Shown piece by piece: positions 1 through 22,495 of a stretch of 64,000 bases of DNA. The DNA is from Diadema setosum. Taxonomy: Eukaryota; Echinodermata; Echinoidea; Diadematoida; Diadematidae. The notes under the pieces were generated by a model. It worked only from the letters and a program-made list of their open reading frames with translations. It searched no databases and was not told where the DNA came from. The stretch lies in assembly GCF_964275005.1 (NCBI RefSeq), contig NC_092699.1:24506981-24570980 (forward strand), written 5' to 3'. Made by a program: the position numbers and the translations under genes. Numbering within the stretch: position 1 is the stretch's first letter; each line of letters opens with the position of its first letter.

Positions 1-115
1 GTCACTAGTCCACATGATAAAAGAATTAGAGTTGACTCTCTGTATACCAGAGCACTATGATTGAAAACCATCCATCATCCCACATCTGGCGTCAGACATT
101 GATTCAAAGTCAGAG

Positions 116-326
116 TAGTGTAAAACAAGGAATGTTCGTGTGCATTTTAATTTCGCGAATTTCCTGAGAGCCAAGATTTGCGAAATTAAAATGCACATGA
201 AAGTTATTGTCTACACTATACACATTGAACGTTAGAGGCAACTCGCGAAAATTTCATGCAGTGAAATAGGCCATCGGCTCCAAATCGTGAATATTTCATG
301 CAGTGAAAATATTGTGTTTTACAGTA
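116..326. mobile_element. MITE-like inverted-repeat element (TACTGTAAAAC family)
   Basis: 211 bp, starting TAGTGTAAAAC and ending TTTTACAGTA, with an inner hairpin around TTTTAATTTCGCGAA at 146-195 and repeated TTTCGCGA-like words. Related sequence lies near 11249-11300 and 43022-43240. No coding capacity. Confidence 0.55.
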
Positions 327-975
327 AACAATCATCATCATCATGCAGTATGATTTACCATGCAAATGCACGGAACACTCTTGAAGAACATACAGCTCTA
401 GGAGAGTAAGCACACAATAATATATTTGACTACTACTTCACTGTCATGATAACCCGCCCCCCCCCCCCAAAAAAAAAAAAGAGATCAAATCAAATCAAAT
501 TTACAATACCTTATATAAGGGGACATCTGGGGAAAAATAAAGTAGTCATTGCAAACTTTGTTAACGCACATGACAATAACCATGTTTACAAAGTGTTGTC
601 TACACTATATACACATTGAATGTTAGAGGCAACTCGCGTAAATTTCATGCCGTGAAACAGGCCGTCGGCTCCAATTCGTGAATATTTCATGCCATGAAAA
701 TATTGTGTTTTACAGTAAACAATCATCATCATCATGCAGTATGATTTACCATGCAAATGCACAGAACAACCTTGAAGAACATACAGCTCTAGGAGAGCAA
801 GCACACAATAATATATTTGACTGCTTTACTTCACTGTCATGATAACTCGCCCCCCCCCCAAAAAAAAAAAAAAAGAGAGATGAAATCAAATCAAATTTAC
901 AATACCTTAATATATAAGGGGACATCTGGGGAAAAATAGAGTAGTCAATGCAAACTTTGTTAACGCACATGACAA
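207..975. repeat. Tandem duplication, two ~370-380-bp units
   Basis: Units 207-575 and 596-975 read almost the same: both begin TTGTCTACACTATA, share a TCATCATCATCATGCAG stretch and a C-run/A-run tract, and end GTTAACGCACATGACA. The first unit starts inside the inverted-repeat element 116-326, so the second carries only half of it. Confidence 0.85.
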
Positions 976-1094
976 ATTTCAGATTCCAAGAAATATAACA
1001 AAGTACAAAGACTGAAAATTGTCCATCATCCCACACCCAGCACAAAACAGTGATTCCAACTTCAAAGTCAGAGTAGTTTGTTGAGACCCCTTAC

Positions 1095-1239
1095 CACACT
1101 TCCTGTGCTGGTCGTTTGTCCGTCTCTTCAGGGCTACCATCTGGTGGGAGGAGAACATCTTGGCCCTGTGGGTCTCCTCCTTGCACACCTCACACAGGGC
1201 CTGGCGACAGGTGTTGCAGAAGAACATTGAACTCTGTAC
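1095..1239 (-). CDS. RNF207: RNF207 coding exon 3 (B-box)
   Basis: 145 bases from a CCTACACAG acceptor to a GTAAGG donor. It encodes FCNTC...LCEVC...ETHRA...H, the core of the B-box zinc site, and ends one base into a codon. No following exon is visible down to position 1. Confidence 0.88.
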
Positions 1240-3687
1240 CTGTGTAGGACACAGAAGATGCGATCTTACACATTGACGGGTGTCAAGGATATTTCACAGG
1301 TCTCCATCAACCATGATTTACAGGTGGTGAGGGGATCAAATTTGCATTATATCTCATTCGATAAATTATTGATTCTGACTGGCTGAAAATGGAAGTATAC
1401 ATTCAACAACTGCCTTCAGTCCCATAGTGCATAAACTGCCCACGAAAATTAAATTGCCTCATAGTAAATAGTCTGCCTTCTTTCGGTTCTTAGAAGTATG
1501 CATCGTACTCGCCAAAAAATGAAGCATGCGTGGCGAGGACGGTGGTGGTATGTACACAGTTGTATGTACATGCACTATAAATGCCTGGCTTCCATATCAA
1601 CAGAAGTGCCCCTTTGTCTTGCAAACAGCTAGGGCACAGCAGATGTGTGAATTGCCATGTGTGAATAAGATCAGCCAAGTATAATTTAATTTAATTTAAT
1701 TTAACTTTATTTCGCTTATGGGACTGGGCAAGCAGTCATGTATGTCTGTTGCACTCTAGGTGAAGAACAGTGGAGGAGAACGTATTAACAATTCTCCGAG
1801 AGCCTCCAGTGCCCTTAAACAAGATTCTCTTTGCAGGTAGACAGAGAATGAACAGGTTGGCAATCCACCTGTGCAAAAGCAGTCAAGCTGTACATGTACC
1901 CCTTTTCCACGGTCAACTACATAAGCCATCGAACAATGCAACAGGCACGAGGTATGAATACAGCGTGCGCTGATGGGTGCACAAAAGAGGCACCTGAATG
2001 GGGTCAGCAAAAGCAACCATCTACAATTGTACTGAATTCAGCCTTGATCATCATGTACACCTTCACACGAGTTTTAAAGCAAAATAAGCGCACACTACAG
2101 TGGAAAATGGCAAATAATACTGCGATACATACAATTTTTGTACAGAAAGAAAACTGACATTGATAGAAGAAACTCTACTCTTTCTATCAAAGCCATGTTT
2201 TATGCCAGCATAACACAAATAAAAATACACTGTACTGTATTTAGGCCACAAATGCAGGAACTCTTGACTACATTTTGGGAACCCGGTATACCAGGTTTCT
2301 GTAAAAAACAGGTTAAGAATGCTCCGTCAGAAGGGTTTAAATATGTCGTTTAAGTCAAAGGTCAATGTTGAGGAGTTTATAACCTCCATGAGTAGCAATA
2401 TCGATCCCTGACATTTGGACATTTTGTACATTCCTGACAAATTGCCATCTCATATCATATGGGTTGCTTAGACTATGTGTACATGAATTGAATTAGTGAC
2501 TGAACATAAGCCCATATTCGAACTTGATACTCACACTATCACAATTGGCACATACTGCCCTCTCTTGTTCAGATGACTTGAGGAGGAAGGCAAGGACAGG
2601 GTCCAAAGGTGGCAAAGGGGATCCCGAGGTCAAGAAACTTTTGGTGCTGTACGGGGGCACAAAGAGACAAGGAGAGAGAAGATTACTGGAAAGAAACAAT
2701 TGATTTAATCTTGAAATCACAATGATTTGTCCTCTTTTAACAGCCATGGCAAAGAATACCAACAGAGCCGTGACCACAATCAGATGGCAACCACTCAACT
2801 ACATAACCAACACTACCACCAATGCCATTGCCAACATCATCATCTTTTGTCACCGATTTCACAAGTATCACCATAAACATCACAAACCCCATCAACATCA
2901 CCGACAACAATATCAACATCGATACCAACTCCACTAATAATTACAGCAACACTACAAGTCTTTTAAAGAATATTGCAATACTAGTATATATATGCCAACA
3001 TCACCATAATCCATCATTTCAAATTTCACTTCTAACACCAGCATTACCCACTATCGGAATCTTAATCAGTGATAATACTACTTTCCTTCAGCTTTACCAA
3101 GGAAGATTGTTGCATAGTAGCAGTCGGGCTTCCAGGTCTATCCTCTTCTGATCAGTCTCTATTATCAGCCCACATCATTGGTGGGTGGTTTCTTGTCCAG
3201 TTTAAAAAGAAGGCAAGGCAGACAGGCTTTTTTGAAATTACTGCACATCAGAAATAAGAATTGTCTATTGGGAATAGGGAGACAAGAATTGTTTGCCTTC
3301 CCAGTGCAGTGCTGGTCAAGCCTACTCTTGAAAGCATTGACAGCTTCCACCATGTCTTCAGCCAAGGAATTCCAGTCATCTACTCTGTGAGTACCAATAT
3401 GATCAACTTCAAAAGCAATATTTACCAAGGGGTAGCCCTAGGCCCCTAGTGATAACCAGGGTTACTGAAGCTAGTTGATTAAAAGTGTGAACTCACCCAC
3501 AAAGAGGGCATGTCATGAAGCCATCAACCGCCCTCCCCCGAAGGCAGTTTCCGCAGAAGGCATGGTAGCAGTTGAGGATGCGGGGGTCCTCGTACTCCTG
3601 GGTACAGAGTCGGCAGGTCAGCGGGCCACGCCCTGCCTCCACCTGGTCCTCCAAGGTCTCCAGTGGCTGGAAAATCTCTCCCGACAT
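1095..3687 (-). CDS. RNF207: RNF207 orthologue, RING/B-box E3 ligase (5' part)
   Basis: Coding exons at 3497-3687, 2535-2646 and 1095-1239 (minus) join in phase with GT-AG sites and encode the first 149 residues. Seen: a C3HC4 RING (C25-x2-C28-x11-C40-x-H42-x2-C45-x2-C48-x11-C60-x2-C63) and a B-box (C96-x2-C99, C109-x2-C112, C117-x2-C120, H125, H132). The N-terminus MSGEIF and the stretches CANCD, FCNTC and ETHRAKMF match vertebrate RNF207. Known of the family: a RING/B-box/coiled-coil E3 ligase that in vertebrate heart affects HERG potassium channel levels. The start is placed at MSGEIF (3687) by homology; an in-frame ATG eight codons upstream (3709-3711) is less likely. The last exon leaves one base of a split codon at GTAAGG, so the coiled-coil remainder lies left of position 1. 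The 3' LTR of a retrotransposon lies about 420 bp upstream on the same strand. Confidence 0.9.
1240..2534 (-). other. RNF207 intron 2
   Basis: 1.3 kb between coding exons. A short (TTTAA)n run lies at 1683-1704. The open frames here show no recognisable protein and are broken and AT-rich; no other feature was seen. Confidence 0.5.
2535..2646 (-). CDS. RNF207: RNF207 coding exon 2 (linker and first B-box Cys pair)
   Basis: 112 bases between a CCCCCGTACAG acceptor and a GTGAGT donor. It completes the split Gly codon and encodes a Pro/Leu linker followed by CANCD, the start of the B-box. Phase 0 at its end. Confidence 0.85.
2647..3496 (-). other. RNF207 intron 1
   Basis: 850 bases with CAACATCACC-like low-complexity sequence at about 2815-2935 that opens spurious Thr/Asn/His-rich frames. 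No further feature is supported. Confidence 0.5.
3497..3687 (-). CDS. RNF207: RNF207 coding exon 1 (RING domain)
   Basis: 63 codons plus two bases, from MSGEIF to the last RING cysteine pair (TCPLC). The donor is GTGAGT directly after GG of a split Gly codon. It carries the whole RING finger. Confidence 0.9.
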
Positions 3688-4109
3688 GGTGGGGCAGAAT
3701 GGGTCGCACATAGCATCCTATCCCGGGTAGCAGGTCGGCTGTTTGTACATAAACACAAAGGTAGCTGATAAATGCAATGTATAAGTATGGGCCCACATTT
3801 TAAATCTATGAATAGATGCAGGGCTGCTTTAAATTCATGGAGAGATGAAGTTTTCAATATCTGACTAGATCATCAGATGCGAGACCTGCACAAACAAGTC
3901 AGTCTCACCTGTCTCAGACTTTGCAATGCATTGTATTTGGGAAAATTAAAATATCCTGCATAAAATGTGATCTGAATTTGCTGGACGTGCATACATGTAA
4001 CAAAAACAAATTCCAATAGGCAATACCAAGGCAAGACTGAGTAGACTAGCTAGGGACGGTTTTCTACATAACTGTATTAAATTTTCGTTTGTTCAAATTT
4101 CAATACATG
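3688..4109. other. Upstream region of RNF207
   Basis: The stretch between the RNF207 start codon and the LTR element. It should hold 5' UTR and/or promoter sequence, but no TATA box or other clear promoter motif was found. It ends with CATG, the left copy of the target duplication of the LTR element. Confidence 0.4.
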
Positions 4110-4540
4110 TGTTGTAAGCCGGGTTAATGATGACGCTGACAGTCTCCAGTTGACGTTGCATAGATTTTATTGAACAAATCAAACAGTCTCAGTTTGCCGA
4201 TACATTGTATAAACTCCGTTACTCTGTATTATCCTCATGCGTACATCCAATGCGCCAGGATAACTAGACTCTATACAGAATAACAAATATAGTCGAACTT
4301 TTGATTATTCGACATCAAAGACTCGCAGAGACTATGTCCATGTCCATTTGTCTCACAAGTCAAAGTCAAAGTCAAGAATCAATTAAATCTGCGTCATCTT
4401 ATCCCATAAAAATAAAAGTTGCGTTCCGTGTGCCCATGCCAACGATGCCAACCACACGCACACTGCGCCATTGGCATGGATACAACGCGCATCAACGCAT
4501 TGACGCAACAATAACAGACCGCATATTTACATTTACCACA
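4110..4540 (-). repeat. 3' LTR (relative to the minus-strand element)
   Basis: 431 bp, TG...CA ends, the partner of 8542-8972. On the minus strand it holds an AATAAA at 4166-4171, a candidate polyadenylation signal. Its outer end faces the RNF207 start codon. Confidence 0.88.
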
Positions 4541-4552
4541 AACTTCCCCGCG
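4541..4552 (-). promoter_or_regulatory. Polypurine tract next to the 3' LTR
   Basis: On the minus strand, CGCGGGGAAGTT lies directly before the 3' LTR, where plus-strand priming is expected. Related GCGGGGAA words recur at 4638-4646, 4741-4750, 5171-5182, 5328-5338 and 5367-5375. Confidence 0.65.
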
Positions 4553-5846
4553 ATTATATAACACAACCATGGGTTATATAATCCCAATTACATCATATCA
4601 TTTTCATAACATCGTACATAATAATACATAACAAAAAATTCCCCGCTCTTCATGTCAAATCATTATACACTTTACAGCAATTCCATATAAGAGCGGATTA
4701 AACAGCAGATAATTACAAAAATATATTTCAGGAAAGCGTGCATTCCCCGCTTTTCCAGTCAAATATAAAAACGTCGAAATACTACAAAATTGAACTTTTA
4801 TGAAATCTGCGAAGAGCTGAAACTCTTGAACCTTCCAAATTTACAGTAAATCATACAAACTCATATTTGATACATGGCATAAACGTTCCGGGCCAAGAGA
4901 ATAACACATCAATATGTTACAATTTTCTTCAGTTCCGCTTCAATGTATAAAGCTCAGTTGTTCTACATTGTCAGTTATGTACAGATTCTCCGAGAAAATG
5001 GTCCATGTATAAAGCCCAGAATAACGTCAAACGTGCCGTAACAGAACATGTTCTATACATCGTATATAAAACCATACATTAATGTGTGTAGTAGTTCAAA
5101 TTTATATCGAGACGCAATACATAGACAAGTCTCTTAATACATATGCAAATTGTACATACAACAACACGACAACTTCCCCGCGATTATATCATACGACCCG
5201 TATGATAATAATCTATTTTCTAAAAGTAATATATTTCTCTATTACTCAAAATAACACATATCAGGAAATGCAACAGTTAAAACAAAGTGAAGTCACGGAA
5301 TGTTAGAATTCACTACTAACAAAAATGAGCTTCCCCGCTTTAGCAAGCATATAATAATAAAGGTAACTTCCCCGCTTTATGTGTCATATCGTCACAGTCA
5401 ACAATTATTTGCTCATTGACAAAACTTCACACAAATTAAGGGATCATTCAAAGCATGAATTTTCGACCAACTATTCTCATTATCAAAAGTTTCTGACTCA
5501 CTGAACAACCACTAATATTGTCAGAATGCGATGTTGTTCAGCTTCCAACAAAACAATGAAAACAATGACTATAGTTCCTTCATTTTTCCACGTAGTAGTG
5601 ATTTCAAATACTTTCTTATCACTATTTCAATATCTCATTAAAAACATCTATCAATCACATATCAATTAAAACAACCATATTATATTGATAACCATTTCTC
5701 GCATTGCATCTCTAATTGGCATCTAGTTCCTAATTCCATTGCTACTTGAGATGGTACACAAGTTTCAGCTGCAGTCATGAACGTATAATTATATACACTG
5801 TAAGCGAATCAAGTCACAACAAATTCCATGGACGGACAACGAATTT
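4553..5846 (-). other. 3' non-coding part of the LTR element
   Basis: 1.3 kb of AT-rich DNA without a long frame, between the gag-like frame and the 3' LTR. It contains five further copies of the CTTCCCCGC-type word (plus strand) that marks the polypurine tract. No pol-like sequence was seen. Confidence 0.6.
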
Positions 5847-7100
5847 CTAACCTGCAGCGACCAAGCTTTCATGAAAATTCGGTCTCCAATTGGACTCCCA
5901 GGGCCCCCATACCGTTCCCTGAACATGACATCCATTCTTCCACACGTTACAGATAGGTATGCATGCCTCCCTTGTTATTACATCATTGACAACAATGTTA
6001 CCATGAGTAATATTCCCCTCTTTTGAAATTGACCACTCCTTTGGCGCTACGTGAGTGCTTGGTGGCTGCACTTTTGCATGCTTTTGGACATCCTGACCTT
6101 TATGTGATAATTCGGTACCCCTCTCGGTACCCTCTCCCACAGGTTTTGCAATTAGAAGCACCCCAGCATCTAAATCATTTGCATCAACCTGTTCATCACA
6201 TGACTCATGTCCATGTCCCCCAGCATCAATTTCTGCACCACCCTCATCTACATCAACGCAACCCAGAATCTGCGATCCCCCATCCAAAAGAGTAGGTATG
6301 GCATCCTCCTTCTCCTTTTCAGCTGTATCTGAGGAAAGATCTAGCTGCTGAGCAACCGGGTCAGTGAACACTACTTGCGTTCCAGCATCAGCACTCCCAG
6401 TTTTCAACCCATCTCCCTCTAGCATACAATCTTCACGGAGAACTAACAGTGCTTCTCTCCTAAGCACTTCAAATCGGCATCCCCGATTTTTCATGTGCAA
6501 ACGCCTCAACAAAATTCGTTCCCTCTCATCCCGTGTTCCACTGACAAACTGGCTTGACAGAGCTTCGTCTCTAAGCTGCCTCAGAGCCGCAGCTTCCTTC
6601 TCATCGTCTGCAGCATCTACCAATTTTGCATAAAGACGCATGAGAGCCCTACTGAAGCCTGCCAAGTCTTCATCATCACGTTGAACACGTTTATAGAACA
6701 AACACCGCAAATAGTGAGAATTCTCTCGACTAAAACACAGACGGAGAGCTTTTACAACCTCTGTAAAACTCCTCCGCTTCTCGTCCAACAGACAATAGCG
6801 AATCTCTTCTCTTGCTGGCCCTATGAGGTTGTTCACTAAAACTCTAGCCTTTTCCTCGTCACTTAAATTGAAAGGCTCAACTGTGAGATTAAACATTTCC
6901 ATCCAGTTAGAAAAAGGTGTTTCAGTGCCATCTTCACAATACCCACCAAACTTTTCAATTAGTGCATGGCCTAGAGCGAGATTTACACACAACCCTTTCA
7001 TTGCCTGTCCAAATGATGTCGAAGAGAAATTATCAATTCGCACATGCTTATTTGAAACAAACTGTTCACACATGACTAATGACGCAGTTAAACTGACCAA
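5847..7100 (-). CDS. Gag-like protein of the LTR element (417 codons)
   Basis: Part of the LTR element above. The frame is open for 417 codons and has a retrotransposon-Gag-like central region of about residues 60-240: a W-M-E-M-F ... F-x-x-L-x-x-A-type capsid pattern, a YLRCLFYKRVQRDDEDLAGF segment and a conserved-looking F-V-S-G-T...R...L pattern. The C-terminal part (about 240-417) is acidic and low in recognisable motifs. Family knowledge: Gag proteins of this type form the capsid-like particle of LTR retrotransposons. The start is the first ATG of the frame. The host gene alternative (domesticated Gag) is unlikely because the frame lies between two near-identical LTRs. Confidence 0.75.
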   Translation of the reverse strand: MVSLTASLVMCEQFVSNKHVRIDNFSSTSFGQAMKGLCVNLALGHALIEKFGGYCEDGTETPFSNWMEMFNLTVEPFNLSDEEKARVLVNNLIGPAREEIRYCLLDEKRRSFTEVVKALRLCFSRENSHYLRCLFYKRVQRDDEDLAGFSRALMRLYAKLVDAADDEKEAAALRQLRDEALSSQFVSGTRDERERILLRRLHMKNRGCRFEVLRREALLVLREDCMLEGDGLKTGSADAGTQVVFTDPVAQQLDLSSDTAEKEKEDAIPTLLDGGSQILGCVDVDEGGAEIDAGGHGHESCDEQVDANDLDAGVLLIAKPVGEGTERGTELSHKGQDVQKHAKVQPPSTHVAPKEWSISKEGNITHGNIVVNDVITREACIPICNVWKNGCHVQGTVWGPWESNWRPNFHESLVAAG

Positions 7101-7413
7101 TTAAGACACGTCATTTTCAAACATGAAACGTAATGCCCAAATGGCATCATAGGTCCAAAATCTGCATGAAGTCCAATCGGTTAAACGAAAGTTCAGCATC
7201 ATCCATTATTTCAGTTACAAAATACTTGCTCAGTGCGTGAGATGCCATATCGCAGCTCTGTAACCGTCGATTTCGCATCCCGATTGATGTTCAGCCGCCC
7301 CCGACTCACGCCAGCGCACTCCGACGTCCACAGCAAAACTCCCGACGGACCATCATCAGCTCCAGTCTCCAACCCACCATCAACGAGCCTGATCATCATG
7401 AAGCTGCCTCACA

Positions 7414-8286
7414 AGGCGTGTCTTCATCAGCCCGAAGTTCAAACTAGCGGGACATTTTGCGGTCTTAGAAAATAGCCCGATACAGCGAATGTGCGTCTTC
7501 ATCAGCTCGAACAGCCTGCTTCGGGAAATTAGTCCGAAAATTGACGCATGCGCACTTTGCAATATTACTCTGCCTGGCTCGCGGTTCGAAAGTGGATTTC
7601 CCCGCTCAAAATCTCCTATATCACCGTATGTACGATTCTACAACCAGGGAGGTGAGCAGTACAGCAAATTCTCTCCAAAGGGATATTAATAACGCTACTC
7701 TTTCTTCTGTCCAGTGAGGCATCTTATATGAAATTAACGAATTGCAATGTTTAAACAAATCCAAAATGCACACAATCTGCAAGAATCTTCAGCCAAGGTA
7801 TGAATAGAGTGGACCAGAAGAAGAAGTTTACAAAAAAACAACAACAAACAAAACCCAGCTAGCATGCACGGCACTGAGTTTTAATAGGGAGGTGAGAGAA
7901 ATAACCTCCCTGGTTTTAAAGATGACAACAACAGTAGGCCTATAGTACACACATGTGATCCTTGAATACACCGTGCGTGTAATGTACTATACACAATCAC
8001 TAGCTGCTTGTAAATGCGCTTTCCATTGCCAGCTGGCTAACCAGAAGCGTGGAGAGATCGAGAAAATTTCGGGCTGATGTAGACGCACCCAAGATAGCGC
8101 GCTATTTCACGAATTAGCGCTCTAGTTGACGAACTAGACCAAGATTTTGGGGGAAATTTTCCCGATCAAATAGCGCGCTATCTGCGTCTTCACTACACAG
8201 ATAGCGCGCTATTTTGACATCGGACTAGTTTGGTAACCGCAAGATAGCGCGCTATCTTGAAACTTCGGGCTGATGAAGACACGCCT
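7414..8286. mobile_element. Foldback element nested in the LTR element leader
   Basis: 873 bp with inverted ends of about 26 bp (7414-7439 against 8261-8286) that start AGGCGTGTCTTCATCAGC. Both sides are flanked by ACA (7411-7413, 8287-8289), a possible 3-bp target copy. Inside are several palindromic AGATAGCGCGCTATTT-type words between 8090 and 8260 and further short copies of the end sequence at 7490-7510 and 8066-8080. No coding frame recognised. It may be a DNA-transposon derivative or an original part of the leader; the nesting is inferred. Confidence 0.55.
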
Positions 8287-8521
8287 ACAGAGTAGTGCTG
8301 CTCTACCAGGGCTGATCAACGTAGATCGATCTACACCATCAAGATCAAGATCAAGATTACCCAACACTCCTCCATACTCCTGTCCGCTACCAAAGTGTCG
8401 TCAAAACAGCAGGTCTCCTCGGAGCGAAACGTGGACCATTATTCCGTCATACTCGAGGCTGTTATTCGTCGATCAGGGTTCTTCAACTGGATGAAGTGGA
8501 TCACTCCGTCAGGCTGTCATC

Positions 8522-8539
8522 ATCCCACTCCTGACACCA
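8522..8539 (-). promoter_or_regulatory. Primer-binding site, tRNA-Leu type
   Basis: On the plus strand these 18 bases read ATCCCACTCCTGACACCA, which is the 3' end of animal tRNA-Leu (including CCA). On the minus strand of the element this complements that tRNA, 2 bp inside the 5' LTR. The match is from memory of tRNA-Leu sequences. Confidence 0.8.
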
Positions 8540-8541
8540 TT

Positions 8542-8972
8542 TGTTGTAAGCCGGGTTAATGATGACGCTGACAGTCTCCAGTTGACGTTGCATAGATTTT
8601 ATTGAACAAATCAAACAGTCTCAGTTTGCCGATACATTGTATAAACTCCGTTACTCTGTATTATCCTCATGCGTACATCCAATGCGCCAGGATAACTAGA
8701 CTCTATACAGAATAACAAATATAGTCGAACTTTTGATTATTCGACATCAAAGACTCGCAGAGACTATGTCCACGTCCATTTGTCTCACAAGTCAAAGTCA
8801 AAGTCAAGAATCAATTAAATCTGCGTCATCTTATCCCATAAAAATAAAAGTTGCGTTCCGTGTGCCCATGCCAACGATGCCAACCACACGCACACTGCGC
8901 CATTGGCATGGATACAACGCGCATCAACGCATTGACGCAACAATAACAGACCGCATATTTACATTTACCACA
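8542..8972 (-). repeat. 5' LTR (relative to the minus-strand element)
   Basis: 431 bp, the same length as the other LTR and nearly identical to it, with the AATAAA at 8598-8603. Followed outward by CATG, the second target-site copy. Confidence 0.88.
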
Positions 8973-10633
8973 CATGAAAAAACTTTGACTTGAGTGCTTT
9001 TCTTTTTGCAATGTTTGAAAATACCAGTTCTCCTTTGCAGATGTTTATAGTGCTGAAAGGGGACAACTTTGCACAACAGGGAATGACACTAGAACCAGAC
9101 AGGGAATTGCCTTTCGAACACTTTAATTCGGTCTTTGGTACCGAAACGTCAACGTAAGTCCTCCGTGGACAGTCGCCATCTTTCGTTGTTCTTCCGCCCT
9201 CTCTCGGCGTATCTGTTACAACCGTTTACACATTACAATGTTCCCTTACAGTGGTGTGTGTATCATTTTTCTACAAGAGATAGAGTCTAACGGCATTACC
9301 GACCACACAATCTGCACATGCAATCCCAGGCAGATGCCAGATATTGACCACTATAAATTGCAATAAAAGATGTCTAAATACTGAGCACTAGCAACTTACC
9401 ATTAATCCACTGCTACTTTCAAACACTGAAACAGTAAACAAAGTCAAGAGCCCCAGATCAGCTGGAAGCTTTCCTAATTTCTCTTTGTTCGAAATTCATT
9501 TTCTATATCTACTAGTATCAGGCTTGAAAACAGGAGGAAGTGTACAGGGTGTCTCTTGTACAAAAGTTGTACATTATACACTGCCTTGTAAATGCTGGAA
9601 AACGGGTGCAGGCCAGCCAGGTCCAGGTCGCAGCGCAGCGGTGGTGCAGCTGCCTGGAGTCTGGAGGAGTTCCTCGTCGCGTCGCTCGCTCCACTCTGCT
9701 GCAGCTGTGCCGGTCCTGCTTTTTGTGGATGAGGCGTATCGTCGTATCGTATCGCATTCAACGAGGTTCTTTCTGCCTTCTTTTTGAAAGAAATACTCGA
9801 TGATAGTAATCACCTAGCTACCTAAATGCCTAAAACTCGAATCGCGAAGGCATATTACTTGCGCTGTCCCTCGGCCGCTCGGCATTCCTGTTTTCCTCCG
9901 CTTGAAACCCAAAAATCACGCTACGCTGCACACACCACGGCCCCTGTCACTCGTCTCAGCTACAATAGCACTACAGTGTACTTCCCCGGCTAGCTATGCC
10001 TAGCACACTGTGCACTGCGAGTGATCCGCGAGTGGAGGATGCTCTAGCAAAATTGGTAGTCTACTTTACCTCATCTCCGTTGATAGTGAGCGCAACTGTG
10101 GTTCAGACCCTATATCATTTATATGCATTCTCTGGTACATTAGTATTACATTGTTTCAATTTTTTCGTAGGACAAAGTTTGTAGATCTATCTAATACAAA
10201 TTTTTTATGAAAGTATCGAGTAATGATTTTCATCTTTTTTTCAAAAACTCTCCAAAATTAAGGTGCTCTTAATTATTAAAAAATATATCTTTAGAGAACG
10301 AATGAACGTAAGCTAGCAATTGTGCCAATTTGTAAGGAAAAGTTCACTTTTCCAAATAACAGAAGTAATAAATGTCTTTGAAAAAAGATTATGAATAGTA
10401 CTTAAAAATACATATAGTCATAAATAATTTATTTTATTGAAAATATTATATTTTTTAATAAAAATAACAAAAAATAAGGATAATTTTCACCCGTTTCATT
10501 TTGGAGAATATGTTGATTCATGTAACTTTTACATCAGTCCCACTAATAGACAACCTTGTTGTTGCATCTGAACTGGTTGGTCCAAACTTTCTAAGACAGA
10601 ATTTAGGTCAACGACGGTACGCAAATAAGCAAA
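8973..10633. other. Spacer between LTR element and PSMC2
   Basis: No gene was recognised. It holds the GC-rich island at 9590-9740 and must contain the PSMC2 promoter and 5' UTR near its right end. AT-rich sequence fills about 10180-10500. Confidence 0.45.
9590..9740. promoter_or_regulatory. GC-rich island, possible promoter or 5' exon
   Basis: About 150 bp much richer in G and C than its surroundings, with CpG dinucleotides and short CAGC repeats, open in several frames on both strands. It lies between the divergent genes RNF207 and PSMC2, so it could be a promoter or an untranslated first exon of either. No splice or core promoter motif decides this. Confidence 0.25.

Positions 10634-22495
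<11,862 letters not shown>

Larger units (their letters stand above)
1..1094 (-). other. RNF207 intron 3 (partial), repeat-filled
   Basis: No coding sequence was found. It holds a tandem duplication of about 370-380 bp, a 211-bp inverted-repeat element and two C-run/A-run tracts. A shorter block at about 62-115 reappears at about 1013-1069, so the duplicated DNA may be longer than two units. Confidence 0.6.
4110..8972 (-). mobile_element. Gag-only LTR retrotransposon (TR-GAG-like, probably Ty3/gypsy-derived)
   Basis: A 4.86-kb element read on the minus strand. Two 431-bp direct repeats (4110-4540 and 8542-8972) begin TGTTGTAAG, end CCACA and are almost identical over their whole length, which implies a very recent insertion. 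A 4-bp CATG duplication flanks the element (4106-4109 and 8973-8976). A tRNA-Leu-type primer site sits 2 bp inside the minus-strand 5' LTR, and a purine tract abuts the 3' LTR. One long gag-like frame (5847-7100) is present; no protease, reverse transcriptase, RNase H or integrase was recognised in the 4 kb between the LTRs. It therefore looks whole as a non-autonomous element that would need enzymes from a relative. Family assignment beyond LTR/gag is an inference. A foldback element is nested in its leader. Confidence 0.88.

Noticed and set aside
9474-9813. Overlapping frames of 79-100 codons at the GC-rich island
   Set aside because: Open on both strands because of base composition; no homology, splice sites or codon pattern that favours one.
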